Source of the DNA: a gamma proteobacterium symbiont of Stewartia floridana
GTDB lineage: Bacteria > Pseudomonadota > Gammaproteobacteria > Chromatiales > Chromatiaceae
Direction: 5' to 3'
NCBI GenBank assembly: GCA_003676145.1
Contig: NAUB01000006.1
Location: forward strand, 1-34,569
DNA: 34,569 nucleotides
A program made the position numbers and the translations under genes. Positions 24,660-33,053 of the stretch are shown here, one piece after another; position 1 is the stretch's first letter; each line of letters opens with the position of its first letter. The notes beneath the pieces were generated by a model. That model was not told the DNA's origin. It was given only the letters and a program-made list of their open reading frames with translations, and did not search any database.

Positions 24660-25325
24660 ATGCTGCTTTCCATCAAATACAATTTTCTGTTCGTACACAT
24701 CGCCAAGACCGGCGGCACCAGTGTCAGGTCGGCACTGCAGCCGCTGCGCTGGCGTGATCCCTGGTACTACCCGATGTTTCTCTGCTCCCGCTTCAGCCAT
24801 CTGAGCGGACACCGGATTGGCACCAAGTTCCCGCGCCACTCTAGGATCGTTGCTGCAAAGGAGTTGCTGCCGGAAGAGTTCTTCAACAATCTGTTCAAGT
24901 TCGCCATTGTGCGCAACCCCTGGGATCTGCAGGTCAGCTCCTACCACCACATCCGCCGGGAGCGTCCTCATCTGATCGCCCACATCGAGGACTTCGACCA
25001 CTTCATCCGCTGGAAACTCGATCCGGAGCGGCCCTATCAGTACCATGTGGACACCTCCATCCAATCCCAGCTCGACTACCTGATCGACCTGCAGGGGAAG
25101 ATCCTGGTGGACTTCATCGGTCACTACGAAAACCTGGCGGAAGATTTCAAATCGATCACAACCCAACTCAAGATCGATGGCATCAGCCTGCCCCATAAAC
25201 GCCGGGCAAAAGATCGTTCAAAGGATTACCGGGAGTACTACACGGACGGACTGGCGGAGCTGGTGGGCAACCACTTCAAACGGGACATCGAGGCGTTTGG
25301 CTACCATTTCGACCCGCTCAAGTGA
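24660..25325 (+). CDS. Sulfotransferase family protein
   Basis: A 221-residue cytosolic-type sulfotransferase. The PAPS 5'-phosphosulfate loop is FVHIAKTGGTSVRSAL (about residues 11-26) and the 3'-phosphate-binding strand is FAIVRNPWDLQVSSY (about 81-95), the pattern of carbohydrate sulfotransferases of the Sulfotransfer_2 type. The tail ends ELVGNHFKRDIEAFGYHF; the same tail survives as a fragment at 28946-29005. The ATG at 24660 is preferred to a TTG at 24651 that overlaps the GT4 stop. Last gene of the rightward operon; it probably sulfates a sugar of the glycan made by its neighbours. Confidence 0.88.
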   Translation: MLLSIKYNFLFVHIAKTGGTSVRSALQPLRWRDPWYYPMFLCSRFSHLSGHRIGTKFPRHSRIVAAKELLPEEFFNNLFKFAIVRNPWDLQVSSYHHIRRERPHLIAHIEDFDHFIRWKLDPERPYQYHVDTSIQSQLDYLIDLQGKILVDFIGHYENLAEDFKSITTQLKIDGISLPHKRRAKDRSKDYREYYTDGLAELVGNHFKRDIEAFGYHFDPLK

Positions 25326-25350
25326 TTGGATTGAATCGTCTTGCGGACAA

Positions 25351-25391
25351 TCCCGGGAGTGAGGCTTCAGTGGAGAAACCTCATCTCGGGA
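25351..25391. terminator. Candidate bidirectional stem-loop between convergent genes
   Basis: TCCCGGGAGTGAGG (25351-25364) and CCTCATCTCGGGA (25379-25391) can form an imperfect stem with one bulge around a 14-base loop. It sits between the convergent sulfotransferase and subtilase genes. No T-run follows on either strand, so this is a weak terminator call. Confidence 0.3.
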
Positions 25392-25409
25392 GCAGTTGAT
25401 CATCAAGGG

Positions 25410-27575
25410 TTACTGGGGACAGTTCACCGTGTATTCCCACGCGGTACCACTGGTTCCCTCACAGTTGGGAATCACCTCAACCGCGATCACCGAGGAGTTG
25501 CCCGAGTAGTTGATGGGCACTGTTCGATCCTCACCCACACAACCGCTATCGAATAGCAGCTCGCCTTCATAGTGCAGGCGCAGGCGATCACGAATATTGT
25601 AGGTTTCATAGTAGAAATCGAAACTGCCTGAATTCTGTCCCAACTCGATCTGACGGGTATCCGGTGTGTCACCCCCTGCATTTTGGGTACTGCTGCAGGC
25701 TTCCGGCTCACCGGTGCCGTAAAACTTCAGGCGCCAGGACTGTAAGGTACCGCTATCGCCGGTCACCCGATCGCGTACCGTCAAGGTCCAATCACCATTG
25801 GCTGCAGCCCCAAGGTGCCGGGCGCTACCGAACACCCAGCCATTGAAACTGCTGCAGGTCACCCGGGTGAACAGGGGAAATCCGCTGGAACAGCCACGGG
25901 GCTCGCTCAGCAGACTCTGTGAACCATCGGGACCGGTCAGCAGAATCTCAAGATCACCGGGCTCCGTATGGCTGGCGCTGAAGGTGATTTCAACATACTC
26001 GATATGATCGATGCCGCTGTTGGATACAGTGATCGTACTGGTTGTGGTACCCATATCCGCGATCGGTTCATTCGGACTCTCCAGGTCCGTCGTATGGGTT
26101 CGCTCCTGACCAAGATTGGTCCAACTGCGCGCCAGTGCCACGGCCGCCTGCGCATCAGGCACACCAAAACCATATTTGTGATTGAAGTTATAACGAGGAG
26201 TGGTTCCCGTGGTCAGCCAGCCTGAATCCGAGGCGTGGTTTTTACGTGCAGTCTGGGCCAGGATCAAACGCACATCCCGCCAACCCAGATTGGGATTCGC
26301 TTCGAGTATCAGGCCAACCACACCCGAGACAACCGGTGCTGCGGCCGATGTACCGCTGAAGCAGGTGTAACTGCGGTTCGACACGTCAGAGTTTCCATCG
26401 CTGGAGTCGTTATAAGGCAATTCACCGCTTCTATCGGTGGAGAGTACACAATCTGAGCCTGGCGCACTGACCCACAGATTGGCGCCACTCTCGGAGAAGT
26501 CGGCCTGTCTTCCATCATTTCCAACAGCCCCCACCGCGATAATTCCACGGTTGTTCACGTAGCCGTCATGATTGGAATTATCCCCTCTCTCTGCCCCGTT
26601 GCCTCCCGCAAACACATACACAATGCCTCGTCCGAAGCGGCCGCTGGAGAGACCGGTCTGGATCGCGGACTCCCATAACGAAGGTGGCGACTCCAGCATG
26701 CCGGTACTGTCGAACGAACCCCAGCTGTTACTGGATACCGCGTTGTCCACCGCGTCACGGGACATGGCGTCGGCTTTGTCCGCATCGGTATTGGTGAGGA
26801 TTGCGTTATAGCCGATCAGACTGGCGCGAGGTGCGACACCACGCACACCCACTCCATTCAAATCCCGAGCCGCAATCAGTCCCGCCACCGCGGTACCGTG
26901 GGCGAAGGGGTCTGATGCACTGGGTTGGGGTGGCGATGGATCCGTATCATTGTTCTGATAGTCCCAGCTTTGATCCACTGCCACATTGGCGGCCAGATCT
27001 TCGTGGCCGATCTCCACACCATCATCAACCACCACGATGCGCACACCCCGGCCCTTGATCCCGTCCACATCCCATACCGGCTCAGCATTGATATCCTCTC
27101 CGGCGGTAGCGCCACTCTGTCCGGTATTCTTGATGTGCCACTGCTGATCGTAGAGCGGATCACCCTGAGTCAGGGTCAGATAGATCTCGGTATCGGCGTT
27201 CATTGTTACCACACAACTGGTTCCAGCGCCGGAACAACCACCACCACTCCACTCCTCAACCGCGTTGTCAGGGGCCGGATAGACGTTTAGCGTGACTTGG
27301 CTGCCACTGTCGAATCGTGCCGAGCAAACGCTGTCGATTTCGCTGCAATTGATGCCGCTTGGGGTAGAGATGATGCCACCTTCACCGTCCCCGCTGATAT
27401 TGATGGTCAGCAGAAAGGTGGTCAGTTGGTCGATGATCTCATCTTCCACATCCTCGTCATCCTCAACACCACCGCAAGCGCCGATCAGTCCTGTGGCTAA
27501 CACCAATAGGAAACCGGCCAGCGGTCCCCAGCTGAATCCGTCTGGATTCTGTTTCGATTGAATCGCGTTCGCCAT
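25410..27575 (-). CDS. Subtilisin-like (S8) serine protease lipoprotein with P-domain
   Basis: A 721-residue exported protease. A signal with lipobox IGAC (Cys34) predicts lipid anchoring. A Cys-rich beta region (about 55-135) resembles bacterial repeat (InlB-like) domains. The S8 catalytic domain (about 140-485) has VVVDDGVEIGHEDL (Asp184), AHGTAVAG (His226), oxyanion-type GGNG (Asn326) and FSGTSAAAP (Ser410), kexin-like in flavour. A proprotein-convertase P-domain (about 490-622) ends DSGTLQSWRLKFYG. A Cys-bearing beta domain (about 625-721) finishes TAWEYTVNC. No classical propeptide is present before the catalytic domain; the upstream gene probably supplies it. Confidence 0.93.
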   Translation of the reverse strand: MANAIQSKQNPDGFSWGPLAGFLLVLATGLIGACGGVEDDEDVEDEIIDQLTTFLLTINISGDGEGGIISTPSGINCSEIDSVCSARFDSGSQVTLNVYPAPDNAVEEWSGGGCSGAGTSCVVTMNADTEIYLTLTQGDPLYDQQWHIKNTGQSGATAGEDINAEPVWDVDGIKGRGVRIVVVDDGVEIGHEDLAANVAVDQSWDYQNNDTDPSPPQPSASDPFAHGTAVAGLIAARDLNGVGVRGVAPRASLIGYNAILTNTDADKADAMSRDAVDNAVSSNSWGSFDSTGMLESPPSLWESAIQTGLSSGRFGRGIVYVFAGGNGAERGDNSNHDGYVNNRGIIAVGAVGNDGRQADFSESGANLWVSAPGSDCVLSTDRSGELPYNDSSDGNSDVSNRSYTCFSGTSAAAPVVSGVVGLILEANPNLGWRDVRLILAQTARKNHASDSGWLTTGTTPRYNFNHKYGFGVPDAQAAVALARSWTNLGQERTHTTDLESPNEPIADMGTTTSTITVSNSGIDHIEYVEITFSASHTEPGDLEILLTGPDGSQSLLSEPRGCSSGFPLFTRVTCSSFNGWVFGSARHLGAAANGDWTLTVRDRVTGDSGTLQSWRLKFYGTGEPEACSSTQNAGGDTPDTRQIELGQNSGSFDFYYETYNIRDRLRLHYEGELLFDSGCVGEDRTVPINYSGNSSVIAVEVIPNCEGTSGTAWEYTVNCPQ

Positions 27576-27578
27576 CTT

Positions 27579-28226
27579 CTAACGCCTTGAGCTGGGTTTC
27601 CACCAATTCGGGGTTGCATTGACAACCTCACCCGATTCCCGCAATTGATTGGCGAGTTCCAGGGCTTCAATCCCCGCTGCGCTACGCAACAGATAGGTGT
27701 GTACACCAATCGGTAAACGACGCTCCACTTCAAGGCCTTTGCGAATCAACCAATTGTCGATCTGAGGTTTCTCCCAGCTCGGATCGAGCGTCACGATAAG
27801 CCCGCCGGGTAGCGCTCTCAACGGCCCCCCTTCTGTGGGAGAGTCGTGAAATACCGGTGAAAGCCTGCCGGCATACTGCTCGGATTTCGCCTGTTGCGTT
27901 ACATTCAATGAGTTGCCGGACTCTAGCCGCCAGAAGCGCACGCTCCCTTGAGCCGGAAATGCCGCGACGTCTTGGCCGTTATAACGCTGGCGCATTATGG
28001 TTGCGGTGGCTTCGGAAGATTCAAACTCCGCAAGCAGACTTGGATTGAGCCAGACGGTTCTGGGTTCGTTACCGTCGTACCAGACATATTGCTGCTGAAG
28101 TGTGGCGATATTCTTGTAGGTCTTGTTACTCAACGTACCAGCCGACGGTCCGGCACAGGCCGAGGCGACGGTCATGAAAAAAATGATCGGCAGACAACAA
28201 TCTCGTAGTGCTCGAAAATGCTTCAT
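27579..28226 (-). CDS. Exported protein resembling a detached subtilase propeptide
   Basis: A 215-residue protein with an N-terminal signal sequence (cleavage after ASA or ACA; a lipobox is not convincing). The last 80 residues read like a peptidase propeptide: GLIVTLDPSWEKPQIDNWL, then LEVERRLPIGVHTYLLRS and SGEVVNATPNWW, the usual end of inhibitor I9/fervidolysin-type prodomains just before a PLYDQQWHI-type catalytic start. That catalytic start occurs in the next gene. The two genes lie in the same frame, separated by TAG-AAG-ATG. Likely role: separately encoded chaperone or inhibitor for the protease. The N-terminal half is not recognised. Confidence 0.75.
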   Translation of the reverse strand: MKHFRALRDCCLPIIFFMTVASACAGPSAGTLSNKTYKNIATLQQQYVWYDGNEPRTVWLNPSLLAEFESSEATATIMRQRYNGQDVAAFPAQGSVRFWRLESGNSLNVTQQAKSEQYAGRLSPVFHDSPTEGGPLRALPGGLIVTLDPSWEKPQIDNWLIRKGLEVERRLPIGVHTYLLRSAAGIEALELANQLRESGEVVNATPNWWKPSSRR

Positions 28227-28609
28227 CTCAACTTACCCCTTTACCAGATTGATTGCGATGGCCTGCATCGCGCTCCCTTGAGGTCAGACCTAGACTCCCT
28301 TACGCTCGAGATAGCAACGGCTATGCGAGGAAGCTCTTATGTTCTTGGTTGTTTGTTCTTGAGCCCAGTATACGGGTGAAAACGGCTTGGATCCTGAAAG
28401 CGTGGTCCGCTGAAACCGGCCTCTAAACAGTCGGCGGGATGCGACATAAAACACCCGTCGCCGAATGAATTAAATACTGTACAACGATGCCAGATTAAAC
28501 GCTTGAATAAAAGCGGGCGGCGCCACTGGCAAGCCCTGAAATCCGAATAAAACGACTGAATTGATGAGCCAAACAAGAGCGAAGATTTCAGCCGCTCAAA
28601 ACAGCTGGC
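28227..28609. other. Non-coding gap upstream of the protease unit
   Basis: About 380 bases between the start of the propeptide-like gene and the glycosyltransferase remnant. It should contain the promoter of the leftward protease operon. A 79-codon leftward frame (28337-28576) is present but has no family resemblance and an unusual residue mix. No hairpin or repeat stood out. Confidence 0.4.
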
Positions 28610-28940
28610 TTACACAGCCTCAGACAATCCCATAGCTTTTATGTAGCTGCTGACGCTGTTCTGCAGCGCGTAAGGCGCTGCCGCAGCCTAGAGTTGTTGC
28701 CTGGGCAAAGGATTGTCCAACTGCCTGGCCATCGCGTCGGCCAGGCTAGCCGGATCGCCTGGGGTTGCCAGCGGCTCTCCCGGCAGATCCCCCAACAGCT
28801 CCTCAGGCCCACTTGGGCAACGGGTGGAGGCCACCGGTGTCCCCGCAGCCAGGGCTTCCACCAATACCGCACCCAGTCCCTCCCAGAGGGACGAGAGCAC
28901 GAACAGTCCCGCAGTAGGGATAGGGGTTGTCCACAAAACC
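28610..28940 (-). pseudogene. Glycosyltransferase family 4 C-terminal remnant
   Basis: Reading leftward from 28940 the sequence gives GFVDNPYPY, then after a small deletion/frameshift LFVLSSLWEGLGAVLVEALA, TPVASTRCPSGPEEL and AMARQLDNPL, closely matching the enzyme at 31944-33053. A TAG at 28688-28690 stands in place of the Gln codon expected there. Beyond it the frame continues AAAAPYALQNSVSSYIKAMG to a TAA at 28610, matching the intact paralog to its end. The N-terminal two thirds are missing. It is a dead gene fragment that abuts a sulfotransferase fragment. Confidence 0.88.
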
Positions 28941-28945
28941 AGGAG

Positions 28946-29005
28946 GCGGAACTGGTGGGCAACCACATCAGCCACGACATCGTGGCGTTTGGTTACCATT
29001 TTGAG
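28946..29005 (+). pseudogene. Sulfotransferase C-terminal remnant
   Basis: The plus strand reads AELVGNHISHDIVAFGYHFE, which matches 15 of 20 residues of the C-terminal tail of the intact sulfotransferase (24660-25325); the DNA is similarly close. Everything upstream of the tail is gone and is replaced at 28941-28945 by the glycosyltransferase remnant on the opposite strand. The frame runs on past the old C-terminus without its original stop. Confidence 0.82.
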
Positions 29006-29610
29006 ACCTGTTATCCCGGGCCTGTTGTAGAGCCCTGCCAATGCAATGCATCTTGTCTAATCAATTTCTCAATGTTATTCATGAAAAGTCTGAAATCATG
29101 GGCCAGTAGATGATGGATGCGAAGGTATGGACTCATAAAGCCTGGGATGAATGTAATCATTTGCTATACAAAGTCGAAGATAATCGAATCACAAGCACCT
29201 CTCTGTTGTCACTATGAAAAATAGCACAGTGATGCAATCACACGGGCCCATCGAAATGTAGATAAAACTGTGATAACGTTGCATATGGCAATCTATTACC
29301 CGAACAGACCTGCTGAGAGAATTTGGCGGCATTAGTTCTGGGTATTACTTGAACAGCCACTTCAGTAATCATTTCAAAGATCAATCGAGTTTTTGCATTT
29401 CACTATGAGCACTCTGAACGCGCATCAAGCATTCAAATATGTTCAAAAACAGGTTTCAAGAACAACCGCCAATTTGCCTCGATATATAACGACTGCGATG
29501 AAATCACTTTGTGTTAAAATTGTTTAAGGGAACAAAAATCCGGAAGGTAGTTGTTAGGACCTACTTCCCTGGCCGTAAATAGGATAAACTTTACCCAAAG
29601 CTTCTGAGAC
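29006..29610. other. AT-rich non-coding leader of the diguanylate cyclase gene
   Basis: About 600 bases without a convincing gene, visibly AT-richer than the glycan genes. A possible extended -10 (TG-T-TAAAAT, ending at 29520) lies 90 bases before the ATG, but no good -35 accompanies it. A bulged stem can form between GGAAGGTAG (about 29541-29549) and CTACTTCC downstream, in the probable 5' leader. Promoter assignment is tentative. Confidence 0.35.
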
Positions 29611-31539
29611 ATGACTCCCCATTTTACTATGATTCAGGGATTCACAAGCAGTTTTTTCGCTGTATTGGGTTTGACTCTGGCCTTCAACACACTACATGCT
29701 GCGGAAACGTTAACGCTGGGAGTACTTGCCTATCTCCCCAAAGCTCAGATGATTTCACGCTACCAACCCTTAGTTGACTATCTGAGCGATCAACTGGGCG
29801 ACAGAAAAGTTGAGCTGCTACCCTTGGCCTATGATGGTGATGAGATCGAAGCAGCACTCGCATCCGGCAGTATTGATTTACTGTTAACAAATCCCAGCCA
29901 TTTTATTAAATTACGTACCCAGAACGACCTTAGTGGCGCCATGCTTACACAAGTTGTTGTGCGAAATGGTCAACCCGTGAGTGTTTTTGGTGGCGTGATC
30001 ATCACGACGACGCAGCGACCTGACATAAACACCCTCAAAGACCTCTCGAACATGCGTATCGCCGCAGCAGACCCACGCTCGCTTGGCGGATTCCAGGCAC
30101 AGGTTTTCGAGGCAATCAGCCAGGGAGTGGAACTGTATGGGCCGATTGATTATCTGAAAAAACATGATCTCGTAGTAAATGCAGTACTGTCTGGAAAGGC
30201 TGACGCAGGTTTTATCCGTAGTGGCGTCCTCGAAGGGCTGGTACGTGCAAAAAAGTTGGATCTCAATAGAATTAAAGTCCTTAATCCGCAGAAAAAGGAT
30301 AACTTTCCATTCCTTCTTTCAACCCGACTTTATCCGGAGTGGCCGTTAGTAGCACTACCACAATTGGCACCACATGATGTGCGCCGCATCGCCTCTGCAT
30401 TGCTGGCGTTGAGGGCCGATCACCCTGCAGCACATATCGCCCGCATCGGTGGTTACGATCCTCCCGCCGATTATCTTCCAGTTGAAGAACTGGCACGTGC
30501 TTTGCGCGTACCACCATATGACAGGCCACCAGAATTTACGCTTGAGGATATCTGGGCCAAATACCACTATGAAATTGTCATAATACTGGTCGCCATGTCC
30601 ATTATCGCTTTCTTACTGTTTCTGCTCTGGCGACGTAACAATGAACTTTTGAGCAGTAGCGAATCGTTGCGCCGCGCAGCAAGTGTCTTCACCCATGCTC
30701 GGGAAGGTATCGCTATAACTGACGCTTGCGGAGCCATATTGGACGTCAATGAGGCTTTTGAGCGTATCACAGGTTTCAGTCGGGAGGATGTTATTGGTCA
30801 TAATCCCCGGATACTCAAATCCGGACGCCAGGATTCCGAGTTTTACCAAGCGATGTGGCAAGACCTTTTAGAGTGCCAAGAGTGGAAGGGTGAAATCTGG
30901 AATCGACGTAAAAATGGTGAAGTATATGCCGAACAACTTACTATCAGTGCAGTACTTGGAGTCGATGGCGAGGTAGAGAGCTATGTTGGCCTATTCTCTG
31001 ATATCACACCGCAAAAAGATCATCTACGCCAGTTAGAACACATGGCCCATTTTGACGCATTGACCGGTCTTCCAAATCGGCTTTTGTTGACTGACCGGCT
31101 ATCACAAGCCATGTTGCAGACTCATCGCTCTTCCCAATTACTGGCAGTCGGCTATATAGACCTGGATGGATTTAAAGATATTAATGACAACCACGGCCAT
31201 GAAATGGGCGACCTTTTTCTAACCACTCTGGCCTCGCGTATGAAGAAAATCATGCGTGAAGGCGATACCATTGCACGGCTTGGAGGGGATGAGTTCGTCG
31301 CGGTATTCCCCGGTATACTTAACGAATGCTCTTATCTATTCACACGCCTGTTGGAGGCTATTGGACAACCGGTGCACGCAGGAGAATCAGTGCTCAACGT
31401 AACGGCTAGTATAGGAATCACCTACTACCCGCAATCCTTGGACATATCCCCTGATGAACTATTAGATCAGGCAGATCAAGCGATGTACCTGGCAAAGAAA
31501 AAAGGTATGAATCAGATCCACCTTTTTGAACTGAATTAA
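29611..31539 (+). CDS. Diguanylate cyclase with PhnD-like sensor, PAS and GGDEF domains
   Basis: A 642-residue membrane sensor. A signal peptide (about 1-31) leads into a periplasmic PhnD-type binding domain (about 33-300: LTLGVLAYLPKAQMISRYQP and LTNPSHFIKL). A membrane helix (about 318-342) is followed by a PAS domain (about 355-460: GIAITDACGAILDVNEAF and GHNPRILKSGRQ) and a GGDEF domain (about 475-642). The active-site RLGGDEFVAVFP is intact and an REGD lies five residues before it, the usual inhibitory I-site. No EAL domain. It should make cyclic di-GMP in response to a periplasmic ligand, possibly a phosphonate/phosphate-like compound. Single-gene unit. Confidence 0.93.
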   Translation: MTPHFTMIQGFTSSFFAVLGLTLAFNTLHAAETLTLGVLAYLPKAQMISRYQPLVDYLSDQLGDRKVELLPLAYDGDEIEAALASGSIDLLLTNPSHFIKLRTQNDLSGAMLTQVVVRNGQPVSVFGGVIITTTQRPDINTLKDLSNMRIAAADPRSLGGFQAQVFEAISQGVELYGPIDYLKKHDLVVNAVLSGKADAGFIRSGVLEGLVRAKKLDLNRIKVLNPQKKDNFPFLLSTRLYPEWPLVALPQLAPHDVRRIASALLALRADHPAAHIARIGGYDPPADYLPVEELARALRVPPYDRPPEFTLEDIWAKYHYEIVIILVAMSIIAFLLFLLWRRNNELLSSSESLRRAASVFTHAREGIAITDACGAILDVNEAFERITGFSREDVIGHNPRILKSGRQDSEFYQAMWQDLLECQEWKGEIWNRRKNGEVYAEQLTISAVLGVDGEVESYVGLFSDITPQKDHLRQLEHMAHFDALTGLPNRLLLTDRLSQAMLQTHRSSQLLAVGYIDLDGFKDINDNHGHEMGDLFLTTLASRMKKIMREGDTIARLGGDEFVAVFPGILNECSYLFTRLLEAIGQPVHAGESVLNVTASIGITYYPQSLDISPDELLDQADQAMYLAKKKGMNQIHLFELN

Positions 31540-31943
31540 TCTGAACTATCTTATTTGGTAGATAGAAAAACCACTTGCTGAAACACCGCGTTTGCAAGTG
31601 GCTCAGCAGGGTCAATGGAGCAGCCACCGTCCGATAGCCTGGCAGGCATTGAAGTTATCGACCCGGTGACCAAATTGTTCACTTTCAGCTGCATTGAGCC
31701 TACCTGCAGCGAGGCGGTACTCGATTGGCGTTCACTTATACACATCATCATTCGCATAAAAAATGTCTCAAGCTACGAGGCTCACATAGCACTATGCTAT
31801 CGATTCCAGAATAGAGAACGGCACGCTTCAGAGAAGGGTCGTATTATCTGTGCCAGGTAGTGGATTGAGCTAAAGAACAACCTGAATTGCAGCAAACGAT
31901 CCATAACAGCAATCAGCCTAATAGTAGAGATCAATACAAACTT
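31540..31943. other. Gap between convergent diguanylate cyclase and glycosyltransferase genes
   Basis: About 400 bases with no recognised gene. A perfect 8-bp dyad, CCACTTGC (31571-31578) and GCAAGTGG (31594-31601), lies 32 bases past the cyclase stop; no T-run follows. Open frames of 68-81 codons cross the region on both strands without family resemblance. Confidence 0.4.
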
Positions 31944-33053
31944 CTAATCCAATCCCAACGCCTGCAAATAGTTGGCCACACTGTTCTCAAGCGTATAGGG
32001 CGCAGCAGCCGCCTGCAACTGCTCTGCCGACAGAGGCCTATCAAGCTGTCTGGCCATCGCCTCAGCCAGCCCATCGACATCACCGGGCGGCGCCAACGGC
32101 TCACCCGGCAGATCCGCCAGAAGTTCCTCCGGCCCACTCGGACAACTGGTGGAGGCCACCGGTGTACCGGCAGCCAAGGCTTCAACCAGCACGGCACCAA
32201 GTCCCTCCCACAATGAAGAGAGCACAAACAGTGCTGAGGCCTTCATGTAGGGATAGGGACTGTCCACAAAACCGGGCAGTGAAACCCGCTGCTCCAGTCC
32301 CAGCTTTTTTACTTCGGCTTCTAGTCGTTCACGGGCACGCCCCTCACCGACAATCATCAGCCGGCACTCATAACGGTCCTTGAGCAGATCGAAAGCACGA
32401 ATCAGGGTAGTGAAATCCTTGCGCCGACAGAGCTCCCCCACCCCAAGAATCACCTTCGGCTGCCCCGCTTGGAACCAAGGGTGATCCAGCGGCTGATTGA
32501 GGCGTTGATAAAATCTCGGGGTGATGATCGGGCTGGGCACCACCTGAATACGCGATCGTTCGATGCCGATGTAGTCGGCAAAATCATCCGCCGCGCCCTT
32601 GGAGGGGACCAGAATGGTCTCTGCATGGCGATAGAGGTAGCGCATGGAGTTGCGCTGCACGAATCGATCGAAGCGACTGCGGCTGGCCAGATTCTTACTC
32701 ACCGTGGTACCGCTGCGCACCGCCACCCGGGTGCGATTACCACTCAGCGCATTGGCCAGCAGGGCGGTGCGATTGACCCGGTCCTTGTCGGAGAGTAACA
32801 CCTCAGGGCGGTACTGTTTCAGATATCGAATCAGCTCCGGCAGGGCCGGATAGACATGCTTGGCTTTGAACTCCACCACCCGCAGGTTTTCCGGCAGAGG
32901 ATGATTCAGCTCTGGCCCATGGTTGTGGATCTTCAAAAGATCGACCCGATAGCCCGCTTCGGCCATACCGGGCAGCAGGTTTTTTGCCAGACGGTCCACC
33001 CCACTGTGGCCTGAGGTGGCAAGAAAGCAGGCGATCCGGCGGGGCTCAGCCAT
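31944..33053 (-). CDS. Glycosyltransferase family 4 protein
   Basis: A 369-residue GT-B enzyme. It opens ACFLATSGHSGVDRLAKNLL, then VLLSDKDRVNRTALL and VAVRSGTTVSKNL. The C-terminal domain has VILGVGELCRRKDFTTLIRA, LFVLSSLWEGLGAVLVEALA (EX7E) and CPSGPEELL. It is the closest intact relative of the remnant at 28610-28940 and a paralog of the enzymes at 23539 and 33046. The ATG at 33053 overlaps the stop of the upstream GT4 gene by eight bases; an in-frame TTG at 33062 is an alternative. Second gene of the pair. Confidence 0.92.
   Translation of the reverse strand: MAEPRRIACFLATSGHSGVDRLAKNLLPGMAEAGYRVDLLKIHNHGPELNHPLPENLRVVEFKAKHVYPALPELIRYLKQYRPEVLLSDKDRVNRTALLANALSGNRTRVAVRSGTTVSKNLASRSRFDRFVQRNSMRYLYRHAETILVPSKGAADDFADYIGIERSRIQVVPSPIITPRFYQRLNQPLDHPWFQAGQPKVILGVGELCRRKDFTTLIRAFDLLKDRYECRLMIVGEGRARERLEAEVKKLGLEQRVSLPGFVDSPYPYMKASALFVLSSLWEGLGAVLVEALAAGTPVASTSCPSGPEELLADLPGEPLAPPGDVDGLAEAMARQLDRPLSAEQLQAAAAPYTLENSVANYLQALGLD

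Noticed and set aside
28337-28576. 79-codon leftward frame upstream of the protease unit
   Set aside because: Odd residue composition, no ribosome-binding site or family resemblance.
31551-31860. Overlapping 68- and 81-codon frames on opposite strands after the diguanylate cyclase
   Set aside because: Neither has a recognisable motif or a good start; the overlap suggests chance open frames.
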